From JBBIQS01 sp037442205 (GTDB lineage: Bacteria; Myxococcota; Myxococcia; Myxococcales; UBA5297), in assembly GCA_037442205.1 (NCBI GenBank), contig JBBIQS010000026.1:1-64000 (forward strand): DNA of 64,000 nucleotides, given 5' to 3'. The translations under genes and the position numbers were made by a program. Of this stretch, positions 8,883 to 16,405 are shown in pieces. Below the pieces are notes generated by a model. That model was not told the DNA's origin. It made no database searches and saw nothing but the letters and a program-made list of their open reading frames with translations. Within the stretch, counting starts at the first letter, position 1. Each line of letters begins with the position of its first letter.

Positions 8883-9830
8883 GTGGCGGCGATCGTCGCC
8901 CGGGGCCTGGGCCGCTCCTTCGCCGGCCGCGTGGCGGTCGAGGGGCTCGACCTGACCGTCGAGGAGGGCGAGGTCTTCGGGCTCTTGGGGCCCAACGGTG
9001 CCGGCAAGACCACCACCATCCGCATGCTGTGCGGGCTGCTGTCGAAGACCGCCGGCCAGGCCCAGGTGCTGGGCTACGAGCTGGGCCGCGACGACCTGGC
9101 CATCCGCCAGAACGTCGGCCTGCTCACCGAGCAGCCGGGGCTCTACGACCGGCTGAGCGCCTTCGACAACCTGGCCTACTTCGCCCGGCTCTACGGCGTC
9201 CCCGAGGGCGAGCTGCGCGGCCGGATCGAGAAGAAGCTGGCCTTCTTCGGGCTGGCCGGGCGGGCCCAGGAGAAGGTGGGCGGCTTCTCCAAGGGCATGC
9301 GCCAGAAGCTGGCCATCGCCCGGGCGCTGATGCACGAGCCGCGGCTGGTCTTCCTCGACGAGCCGACCAGCGGCCTGGACCCCGAGGCCAGCGCCTCGGT
9401 GCGCGAGCTGGTCCAGCAGCTCTCCGGCCAGGGGCGCACGGTGGTGCTGTGCACCCACAACCTGGACGAGGTCGAGCGCCTCTGTGGTCGGCTGGCGGTG
9501 ATCAAGGGTCGGATCCTGGCGATGGGGCCGGTGCGCGACCTGACCAGCCCGAGCGGCGCGGTGGAGGTCGAGCTCGAGGGCGAGGCCCAGGGGCTGTGCC
9601 AGCCGCTGCGGGCCGAGCCGGGGGTGGTCGCGGTCGGGGCCGAGGGGCGCCTGCTCAAGGTGGACCTCGCCGACGGGGCCAAGGTCCCGGAGCTGGTGGC
9701 GAAGCTGGTGTCGCTGGGGGCGCGCATCCGAGGCGTGCGGCCGGGCAGGCGGGAACTCGAGCGGGCCTACCTAGAGCTGGTGAAGGGCGAGCGACAGAAC
9801 GAGATCGTTGACCAACGGGCGGCGATTTGA
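8883..9830 (+). CDS. ABC transporter ATP-binding protein (CcmA/DrrA-like), no permease adjacent
   Basis: The GTG start lies one base after the glycosyltransferase stop. The 315-residue protein has Walker A GPNGAGKTT (36-44), signature FSKGM (135-139), Walker B LVFLDEP (155-161) and switch His192. The C-terminal 90 residues form the regulatory extension typical of export ATPases of the ABC-2 type. Such ATPases need an ABC-2 membrane partner, usually the next gene, but here the next gene is a small lipoprotein. The permease must be elsewhere or lost. Confidence 0.9.
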   Translation: MAAIVARGLGRSFAGRVAVEGLDLTVEEGEVFGLLGPNGAGKTTTIRMLCGLLSKTAGQAQVLGYELGRDDLAIRQNVGLLTEQPGLYDRLSAFDNLAYFARLYGVPEGELRGRIEKKLAFFGLAGRAQEKVGGFSKGMRQKLAIARALMHEPRLVFLDEPTSGLDPEASASVRELVQQLSGQGRTVVLCTHNLDEVERLCGRLAVIKGRILAMGPVRDLTSPSGAVEVELEGEAQGLCQPLRAEPGVVAVGAEGRLLKVDLADGAKVPELVAKLVSLGARIRGVRPGRRELERAYLELVKGERQNEIVDQRAAI

Positions 9831-9855
9831 CATAGCCCCCGCTCCCAACAACACT
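9827..9855 (+). promoter_or_regulatory. Sigma-70-like promoter for the tandem lipoprotein genes
   Basis: TTGACA at 9827-9832, a 17-bp spacer and AACACT at 9850-9855 lie 31 bp before the ATG at 9886. The -35 box overlaps the stop codon of the ABC gene. The -10 is a weak match. Confidence 0.45.
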
Positions 9856-9885
9856 GCCGTGGGCCGAACACAAGAGAGGTATGAC

Positions 9886-10359
9886 ATGAAAGTCGCGATT
9901 TGCCTCGCCATCGCCCTGAGCCTGGGCGCCTGCAGCTCGCCGGGGAAGGCGGTGTGCTCCAAGGCGCACGAGTGCTGTGCCCAGCTGTCTAAGTGCTCCG
10001 ATATCAACACGGCAGGTCCCGGGTACGAGGAGCGGTGCGGGATTACCAGCGATGCCAACCAACAAGATCTGGCGACCTACAAGAACAAGCTCTGCGACGC
10101 CATCGCCACTGCCCAGAACGACCTAGAGAACTGTTTAGGGGGCATCACCTGCAATGATGTTTCGACTGCGAACGGCGATCTAGGCCACGTCGCCCGCTGC
10201 GACGGACAGGCCCGGGCAGCGTGCAATGCCTGGAAGCAGGCGAATGATGCCTGCGGCAGCGGCGGCGGCGACTACTTCATCTACGCGAAATTCGTCGGCT
10301 GCGACAATGCCACCGCCAACCTGAGCTATTCCGCCGGTCTTGGCTGGAAGTGGAACTAG
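9886..10359 (+). CDS. Small Cys-rich lipoprotein (first of a tandem paralogous pair)
   Basis: The ATG at 9886 follows GAGAGG, giving 157 residues. The signal ends SLGAC, a good lipobox. The mature part has at least 14 Cys, with a KAHECCAQLSKC motif and a G.GYEERCGI motif that recur in the next gene. The last 30 residues (GGGDYFIYAKF to GWKWN) are not shared. It is presumably an outer-membrane lipoprotein stabilised by disulfides. No known family is recognised. Confidence 0.75.
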   Translation: MKVAICLAIALSLGACSSPGKAVCSKAHECCAQLSKCSDINTAGPGYEERCGITSDANQQDLATYKNKLCDAIATAQNDLENCLGGITCNDVSTANGDLGHVARCDGQARAACNAWKQANDACGSGGGDYFIYAKFVGCDNATANLSYSAGLGWKWN

Positions 10360-10379
10360 TGTCTGACCAGGAGAACCCC

Positions 10380-10805
10380 ATGAAGACCATCACGGTCTTG
10401 ATTCCGATGGCGCTGCTGTCGCTGTCTCTCGTCTCCGGCTGCAGCAATGCCGGCCGCGGCGTGTGCAACAAGCAGTCGGAGTGCTGCAACGTCGCCTCGG
10501 CCTGCGCGGACATTCAAAAAGAAGGCGCCGGATACCCCGACCGCTGCGACATCAACTACCAGGCACAACTGGACAAGCTGGGCACCTGGAGCTCAAAGCT
10601 GTGCGACGACATCGCCAGCAAGTATGACGCGCTGACCTCGTGCATGGCCGGCGTTGCCTGCGTCGACGTCTCCAGCGACGGGCACGTCGTCAAGTGCGAC
10701 CCGCAGGCGGCCGACTACTGCAATGCCAAGAAGAACTCCGGTGACGCCTGCGGCCAGGATTACAGGGGGTTGGACTGCAGCAAAGCGCAGGCGAAGCTGT
10801 TCTAG
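10380..10805 (+). CDS. Small Cys-rich lipoprotein (second of the pair)
   Basis: The ATG at 10380 has AGGAG seven bases upstream and lies 20 nt after the previous stop, so the genes are co-transcribed. The 141-residue product has lipobox VSGC, then a KQSECCNVASAC motif, G.GYPDRCDI, a DKLGTWSSKLCDDI helix and GVACVDVSSDGH, each aligning with the first paralogue. Cys spacing is conserved. Function is unknown; the pair probably arose by tandem duplication. Confidence 0.75.
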   Translation: MKTITVLIPMALLSLSLVSGCSNAGRGVCNKQSECCNVASACADIQKEGAGYPDRCDINYQAQLDKLGTWSSKLCDDIASKYDALTSCMAGVACVDVSSDGHVVKCDPQAADYCNAKKNSGDACGQDYRGLDCSKAQAKLF

Positions 10806-10831
10806 CCTCGACTGATCGTCGGCCGGTTGCA

Positions 10832-10869
10832 CGAGCGGGTGGGCCCTTCCTCCGGGCTGCGCCCGCTCG
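10832..10869. terminator. Hairpin terminator between convergent genes
   Basis: An 8-bp outer stem (CGAGCGGG at 10832-10839 with 10862-10869) and an inner GCCC/GGGC stem close over a TTCCTCC loop, followed on the plus strand by GTTCTTC. It sits in the 69-bp gap between the lipoprotein stop and the end of the convergent kinase gene. Confidence 0.55.
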
Positions 10870-10874
10870 GTTCT

Positions 10875-12797
10875 TCAGGGCCTGGAGGCGGCCGCCGGCT
10901 TGGGCGCGAGCAGCTCACCGACCTTGGCCAGCAGCGCCCGGCCGGCGAAAGGCTTGGAGAGGAAGGCCTCCCCCTGGCCGAGGTGGCCGAGCTCCACCGC
11001 GGCGTGCTCGGCGTAGCCGGAGACGAAGAGGACCCTGATGCCGGGGAAGGCCGCGCGGGCCGCCGCCGCCAGATCCCGGCCCGAGCGCCGCGGCATCACC
11101 GCGTCGGTGATCAGCAGATCGATCTTCGTCGGGGCCGAGGACAGCGCCCTGGTGCCTTCTTCGCCGTTGCGGGTCTCAATCACCCGGTAGCCGTGCGCGA
11201 TGAGGACCCGGCCGACCATCGCCCGCACCGCGTCGTTGTCCTCGGCGAGGAGAACCTGCTCGCCCTGGCCGCGCCGCGGCGGTTCGAGCTCGACCTGGGA
11301 GGCCGCCATGGACGAGGCCTCGGTGGCCGGCAGGTAGACCTTGAAGGTCGTCCCCACCCGCTCCTCGGAGTAGACGCTGACCGCCCCTCCGGCCCGCTGG
11401 GCGATGCTCCACACCGTCGCCAGCCCCAGCCCCGTCCCCTTGCCCGGCTCCTTGGTGGTGAAGAACGGCTCGAAGATCCGCTTGCGCACCTCGGGGCTCA
11501 TCCCGATGCCGTTGTCGGTCACCGCCAGCCGAACGTAGCGCCCGGGGGACAGCCCCTGCGGCCCGACGCTGTGCCCGTCGAGCTCGACGTTGGCGGTCTC
11601 CAGCAGCAGCTTGCCGCCCTGGGGCATGGCGTCGCGAGCGTTGACCGCCAGGTTGAGCAGCACCTGGCCCACCTGATCGGCGTCGGCCCTGGCGCGCCAC
11701 AGGCCGGGGGCGGGGACCACCGCCAGCTCGATGTTCTCGCCGATCATCCGGCGCAGCATCTTCTGCATGTCGGCCATCGCCGCGTTCAGGTCCAGGCTGA
11801 CGAGCTGCGCCTCCTTCTTGCGCGAGAAGGCCAGCAGCTGGCGGGTCAGCGCCGCCGCCCGGACTCCGGCCTCCTGCACCTCCTTGAGGCGTTCGTGGAG
11901 CAGGCTCGGGCTGCCGTGGCCTCCCAGGACCAGCTCGGTGTTGCCGAGGATCACCGTCAGCAGGTTGTTGAAGTCGTGGGCGACCCCGCTCGCCAGCCGG
12001 CCGATGGCGTCCATCTTCTGCGAGTGGCGGACCTGCTCCTCCAGGGCCCGCCGCTCCTGCTCGGCCTTGGCCCGCTCGCTGACGTCGCGCACCGACCAGA
12101 TGCGGGTGCGCTGGCGGTGGAAGAGGAACTGCCCGCAGCTGACCTCGGCGGCGAAGGGGCTGCCGTCCTTGCGCAGGTGGGTCTCGGCGGCCGAGGCCGC
12201 GGCCGGCGGATGCAGGTCGCCCTGGGCGCGCAGGCGGGAGAGGTCGAGTTGGCACAGCTCGGAGCGAAGGTAGCCGTAGATGCGCTCGGCGGCGGGGTTG
12301 GCGTCCTGGATGCGGCCGGTCTCGGCGTCGGCGACCAGCAGCGCCTCGGAGGTGGCCTGGAACACCCCGCGGTAGCGCTCCTCGCTCTCGGCGTAGCGCT
12401 CCAGCAGCGAGCGCTGCTCGCGCTTGAGGCGGACCTTGTCGGCGGCGTTCTGGACCTTCAGCGCCAGGTCGCCGAAGTCCTCGATCGGCTTCTCCAGATA
12501 GTCGAAGGCCCCGACCTGGATGGCCTCGATGGCCGAGTCGAGCGAGGCGTAGCCGGTGAGGAGGATGATCTCGACGTCGGGGTGCAGCCGCTTGAGGGCG
12601 CGGGCCACCTCGAGGCCGCTGCGGTCGGGGAGGTTCTTGTCGACCAGCGCCACCTCCACCGAGCCGGCCTTGGCGGCCAGCTCCTCGGCCTGGGCGGCGG
12701 TTCCGGCCAGCAGGAACTCGCGGTCGGGGGCGGCGAGGATTCCCTCGAGCATCGCCAGGATGGCGCTCTCGTCATCGACCAGAAGGATGCGCGGCAT
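10875..12797 (-). CDS. Hybrid sensor histidine kinase with N- and C-terminal receiver domains
   Basis: This 640-residue soluble protein has, in order: a receiver domain (1-120; acidic pocket D8/D9, phospho-acceptor D53, K103), a PAS domain (about 135-245), HisKA with phospho-acceptor H274 in the VAHDFNN H-box, HATPase_c (N387, DNGIGM, KGTGLGLA) and a second receiver (515-635; D565, SKPF lysine). It has no transmembrane helix, so it is likely a cytoplasmic phosphorelay integrator fed through receiver 1 or the PAS ligand. No response-regulator output gene is adjacent. It faces the lipoprotein genes. Confidence 0.93.
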   Translation of the reverse strand: MPRILLVDDESAILAMLEGILAAPDREFLLAGTAAQAEELAAKAGSVEVALVDKNLPDRSGLEVARALKRLHPDVEIILLTGYASLDSAIEAIQVGAFDYLEKPIEDFGDLALKVQNAADKVRLKREQRSLLERYAESEERYRGVFQATSEALLVADAETGRIQDANPAAERIYGYLRSELCQLDLSRLRAQGDLHPPAAASAAETHLRKDGSPFAAEVSCGQFLFHRQRTRIWSVRDVSERAKAEQERRALEEQVRHSQKMDAIGRLASGVAHDFNNLLTVILGNTELVLGGHGSPSLLHERLKEVQEAGVRAAALTRQLLAFSRKKEAQLVSLDLNAAMADMQKMLRRMIGENIELAVVPAPGLWRARADADQVGQVLLNLAVNARDAMPQGGKLLLETANVELDGHSVGPQGLSPGRYVRLAVTDNGIGMSPEVRKRIFEPFFTTKEPGKGTGLGLATVWSIAQRAGGAVSVYSEERVGTTFKVYLPATEASSMAASQVELEPPRRGQGEQVLLAEDNDAVRAMVGRVLIAHGYRVIETRNGEEGTRALSSAPTKIDLLITDAVMPRRSGRDLAAAARAAFPGIRVLFVSGYAEHAAVELGHLGQGEAFLSKPFAGRALLAKVGELLAPKPAAASRP

Positions 12798-12875
12798 GCA
12801 CCTCGATCCCTAGCACGACCGGCTGGCTGGGCCCAAGGCGGCCCCCCCTCGCGGCCGGTCGGCCGATCATGGTAC

Positions 12876-12899
12876 GACAAGCGCTCTTCTGGTCCGTCG
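12876..12899 (+). promoter_or_regulatory. ECF-like two-part promoter motif upstream of the 7-repeat lipoprotein
   Basis: GACAA (12876-12880), 14 bp, CGTCG (12895-12899), followed by ACC. The ATG is 64 bp downstream. It matches in sequence and exact spacing the boxes before five other surface-protein genes in this window. Confidence 0.5.
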
Positions 12900-12963
12900 A
12901 CCGGGAGGCGAGCGGCGCCCGGGAGTGCCGCGGCGCCGCTTTTCCAAGCGGGAGGTCAGCAAA

Positions 12964-15900
12964 ATGAAGACCACGATTCGGCTGGCGCTGCTGTGCGCCG
13001 GCCTGGCGGCCATGTCCAGCTGCTCCAAGAACGATTCCAAGGCGGGTACCGACGCCGGCGGAGGCACCGAGGACGCCGGCGGCAAGCAGTGCGCCTCCGC
13101 CTGCCCGAAGGGCAGCAAGTGCGATCCGGCCACCGGTCAATGCGCCTCCTGCGTCGAGCTCGACTCTGATTTCTGCGCGCGGCTGAGCGTGACCTGCGGG
13201 CCGGCCAGCGGCCTCGACAAGTGCGGCGACCAGCGCAACGTCACCGAGTGCTGCACCGCCGGCGTCTGCAACAACGGCGTCTGCGGTCCGCCCCCGGCGA
13301 TCACCAGCAACGACACCTGCGCCAGCGCCTACCAGCTCAACTTCGACAACGGCTACGTGACGGTGATCGGCGACACCAGCGCCATGGCCGACGACTCCAA
13401 GGCCGACCCCAATGGCAACTGCTACTCGCCGGCCGACGGCCCGGACGCGGTCTTCTCCTTCACCGTGACCGAGAAGAGCGTCTTCATGGCCGACGTGAAG
13501 TTCGAGGACAGCGCCGTCAACAAGGTGATCTACCTGCGCTCGAGCTGCGACGCCGCAACCGGCAAGGAGCTGGACTGCAGCGAGTACTCGAAGCTGTCGC
13601 TCACCGGCACCAGCGCCCTCGACCCGGGAACCTACTTCCTATGGGTCGATGGCGATGCCGCCTCGGACAAGGGTCGCTTCACGCTCAGCGCCTCGCTGTG
13701 GGCCATTCCTTCGGCGCCGCCGGCCAACGACACTTGCGCCGCTCCAGAAACCCTGACCTTCGACGCCCAGGGCCACGCCGAGGTGAAGGGCAGCACCCTG
13801 GGCGCTGTCGACACCACCCAGGGCAGCTGCATGGGCTACGGCGCCGACGTGGTCTACACCTTCACCACCACCCAGGCGCAGAAGGTCGTCGCCAAGGTCG
13901 CCGGCGCGCCGTTCGGGATCGAGCCGCGGGTCTACGTTCGCACCACCTGCGACAGCGGCAGCTCCGAGGTCGCCAAGGGCTGCGCCTCCGCCGCCAGCGG
14001 GACCAACACCGCCACCCTGACCTTGGGCAATCTGCCGGCCGGCACCTACTTCCTGTGGGTGGACGGCACTTCCGGCAGCGCCGGCCCCTACACCCTGACC
14101 GTGGACCTGGGCGCGCCGCTGCCGGTCCCCGCCAACGACACCTGCTCGGCGCCCGAGACGCTGAACCTGTCCAGCGGCCACGCCCAGGTGACCGGCGACA
14201 CCACCATGGCCAACGACGATTCCACCGGCAGCTGTGACTCGTGGGCCACCGCGGCGGATCTCGTCTACACCTTCACCACTGCCGAGGCCAAGAAGCTGAC
14301 CGCCAAGCTCACCGGCGCCAGCGGAGCGCTCAGCCCGGTGGTCTACCTCCGCTCGACCTGCGACAGCAGCGCCAGCGAGGTCCGCCACGGCTGCGCCACC
14401 GCGGTCACCGGCTCCAGCGACGCCACCATGACCGTCGGCAACCTGCCCGCGGGCACCTACTTCCTGTTCGTCGACGGCGCGGACACCACCTCGGGCGCCT
14501 TCACCCTGACCGTGGACCTGGCGGCGGCGATCCCGATGCCCACCAACGACACCTGCGCCACCCCGCAGGTCCTCGACCTGTCCAGCGGCCACGTCCAGAT
14601 CACCGGCGACACCACCATGGCCGCCAACGACACCCTGGGGAGCTGCGGTGGCTCGGGCCCGGACCTGATCTACAAGTTCACCACCGCTGACACCAAGAAG
14701 GTGACCGCGACTCTCGCCGGGACCACCGGCGGGCTGGATCCGGTGCTCAGCATCCGCACCGACTGCGCCACCAACACCAGCGAGCCGGCCAACGGCTGCG
14801 CCGGCGCGCTCGCCGGGAGCACCGGCGCCAGCCTCTCCTTCGGCCGGCTGCCGGCAGGCACCTACTACCTTGTGGTCGACGGCTACGGCGGCTCGGCCGG
14901 TACCTTCACCCTCACCCTGGACGCGGCGGCGCCCGAGCCCCCTCCGGTCAACGACCAGTGCGGCGGGGCGATCGCCCTCAACCTCGCCAGCGGCAGCGCC
15001 TCGGCCACCGGCAACACCACCTTCGCCGCCGACGACTTCGGCGCCGGCTGCGCCCACGCCACCGGCGGGGACGTGGTCTACAGCTTCCACCTGACCAATG
15101 CCTCCAAGGTCACCGCCACCGTCACCTCGGACTCGACCGTGACCGGCTACAGCAGCAAGTACGAGCCGGTGATCTCCATCCTCAGCTCCTGCCCGGCGAG
15201 CGACTTCACCGCCGAGGTGGCCTGCGGGGAGTTCGACTCGACGGTCTCGACCTCTACCGCGACGGTCGCCAACCTGGCCCCGGGCACCTACTTCGTGGTG
15301 GTGGACGGCGCCCTGGCGAGCGCGGGCGGCTTCAAGCTCGACGTGACTGCGGCGGCGGCAGTGACCACCGGCCCCACCAACGAGAGCTGCGCCTTCGTCC
15401 ACCCGCTGTCGCTGACCAACAACGCGGTCAGCCTCGACGGGACGACCCTGGGCGCGGCGCACGACAACAGCAGCGCCATCTCCTGCGCCGATTCGGACGG
15501 GGTCGACGTGGTCTACTCGCTGACCACCACCGACGTCCGCGAGATCACCGCCACCGTCATGCCGCTCGACAAGGCGGCCAGCTACCAGCCGGCGGTCTAC
15601 ATCGGCCGCAGCTGCGCCACCTGGGACGGCAACACCGCGATGGCCTGCGGCAAGGCCGCTTCCTCCACCGCTGACGCCGTCGCGACCGTGGCCGCCGCTC
15701 CGGCGGGCACCTACTTCATCTGGGTCGACTCGGGCGGCTACAGCCACAGCTCCGGCACCTTCAACCTGACGGTCACCGCCAATCCGGCGACCGCGCAAGC
15801 CAACGACCAGTGCACCGGGGCGATCGCCCTCTCCAAGGGCGCCGCGGCGGTCACCGGCGATCTGGCCAAGGCGGTCAACGACTACGGCAGCGGGCCTTCG

Positions 15901-16212
15901 GCGACCTGCAGCTACTCGGGGACCATGAAGCGGGTAGGGGCCGACCTGATCTACAGCTACACCCCGAGCACCAGCGGCAACTTCACGGTCACCGTCACGC
16001 CCGACGCCGCGGCCACCCAGCTCGACCTGTTCGTATGGGCCACTGCCGGCAGCTGCGGGCAGACCAGCGCCTGCCTTGGCTATGAGGACGCCACGGGCCG
16101 GGGCGCGGCTGAGGCGCTGACCATCGCCGGCACCGCCGGGACCACCTACTACATCGTGGTCGAGAACTACTACACGACCGACGGCGGAGCCTTCACCATC
16201 ACCGTGCAGTAG
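12964..16212 (+). CDS. Large lipoprotein with seven PPC-like beta repeats
   Basis: The ATG at 12964 follows GGGAGG; 1082 residues. The signal ends MSSC. A Cys-rich module follows (KQCASACPKGSKC, GLDKCG, TECC) that is shared with the next gene. Then come seven repeats of about 130 residues, each opening with NDTC, NDQC or NESC and containing DVVYSFT-like, YLRSSC and LPAGTYFLWVDG-like strands. This is the pattern of bacterial pre-peptidase C-terminal (PPC) domains, which in other proteins aid secretion or bind surfaces. No catalytic domain is present, so it is probably a surface filament or adhesin anchored by lipid. Its promoter candidate is at 12876-12899. Confidence 0.85.
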   Translation: MKTTIRLALLCAGLAAMSSCSKNDSKAGTDAGGGTEDAGGKQCASACPKGSKCDPATGQCASCVELDSDFCARLSVTCGPASGLDKCGDQRNVTECCTAGVCNNGVCGPPPAITSNDTCASAYQLNFDNGYVTVIGDTSAMADDSKADPNGNCYSPADGPDAVFSFTVTEKSVFMADVKFEDSAVNKVIYLRSSCDAATGKELDCSEYSKLSLTGTSALDPGTYFLWVDGDAASDKGRFTLSASLWAIPSAPPANDTCAAPETLTFDAQGHAEVKGSTLGAVDTTQGSCMGYGADVVYTFTTTQAQKVVAKVAGAPFGIEPRVYVRTTCDSGSSEVAKGCASAASGTNTATLTLGNLPAGTYFLWVDGTSGSAGPYTLTVDLGAPLPVPANDTCSAPETLNLSSGHAQVTGDTTMANDDSTGSCDSWATAADLVYTFTTAEAKKLTAKLTGASGALSPVVYLRSTCDSSASEVRHGCATAVTGSSDATMTVGNLPAGTYFLFVDGADTTSGAFTLTVDLAAAIPMPTNDTCATPQVLDLSSGHVQITGDTTMAANDTLGSCGGSGPDLIYKFTTADTKKVTATLAGTTGGLDPVLSIRTDCATNTSEPANGCAGALAGSTGASLSFGRLPAGTYYLVVDGYGGSAGTFTLTLDAAAPEPPPVNDQCGGAIALNLASGSASATGNTTFAADDFGAGCAHATGGDVVYSFHLTNASKVTATVTSDSTVTGYSSKYEPVISILSSCPASDFTAEVACGEFDSTVSTSTATVANLAPGTYFVVVDGALASAGGFKLDVTAAAAVTTGPTNESCAFVHPLSLTNNAVSLDGTTLGAAHDNSSAISCADSDGVDVVYSLTTTDVREITATVMPLDKAASYQPAVYIGRSCATWDGNTAMACGKAASSTADAVATVAAAPAGTYFIWVDSGGYSHSSGTFNLTVTANPATAQANDQCTGAIALSKGAAAVTGDLAKAVNDYGSGPSATCSYSGTMKRVGADLIYSYTPSTSGNFTVTVTPDAAATQLDLFVWATAGSCGQTSACLGYEDATGRGAAEALTIAGTAGTTYYIVVENYYTTDGGAFTITVQ

Positions 16213-16240
16213 CTCGCCAGCGAAGGACAGGTAGTAGCCA

Positions 16241-16272
16241 GCGGCTCGCCGATCTCCGGGTTGGCGAGCCGC
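16241..16272 (+). terminator. Hairpin terminator after the 7-repeat lipoprotein gene
   Basis: A perfect 10-bp stem (GCGGCTCGCC at 16241-16250 with 16263-16272, plus one flanking A-T pair) and a 12-nt loop lie 28 bp after the stop. Only a short TTT follows. Confidence 0.5.
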
Positions 16273-16326
16273 TCGCTTTGGGTCGCGCTCGGGCGTCGTT
16301 CGCGGCGCGCTTCCGGGCCGTGATAC

Positions 16327-16350
16327 GAAGAGCCCCTTCTCGGTTCATCG
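16327..16350 (+). promoter_or_regulatory. Degenerate copy of the ECF-like promoter motif
   Basis: GAAGA, 14 bp, CATCG, then ATCC. It aligns base for base over the motif length with the box at 12876-12899, and the flanking CGGCGGCGAGCGG is shared too. It fits the consensus less well, so similarity may only reflect duplication of the whole gene with its upstream region. Confidence 0.3.
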
Positions 16351-16405
16351 ATCCGGCGGCGAGCGGGAGGTAGTTCCTAGCCGCCTGTCGGGGACGAGGT
16401 CAGCG

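Noticed and set aside
10827..13169. A 780-codon rightward frame opposite the hybrid kinase
   Set aside because: It has a low-complexity composition and lies antisense to a gene with all catalytic motifs.
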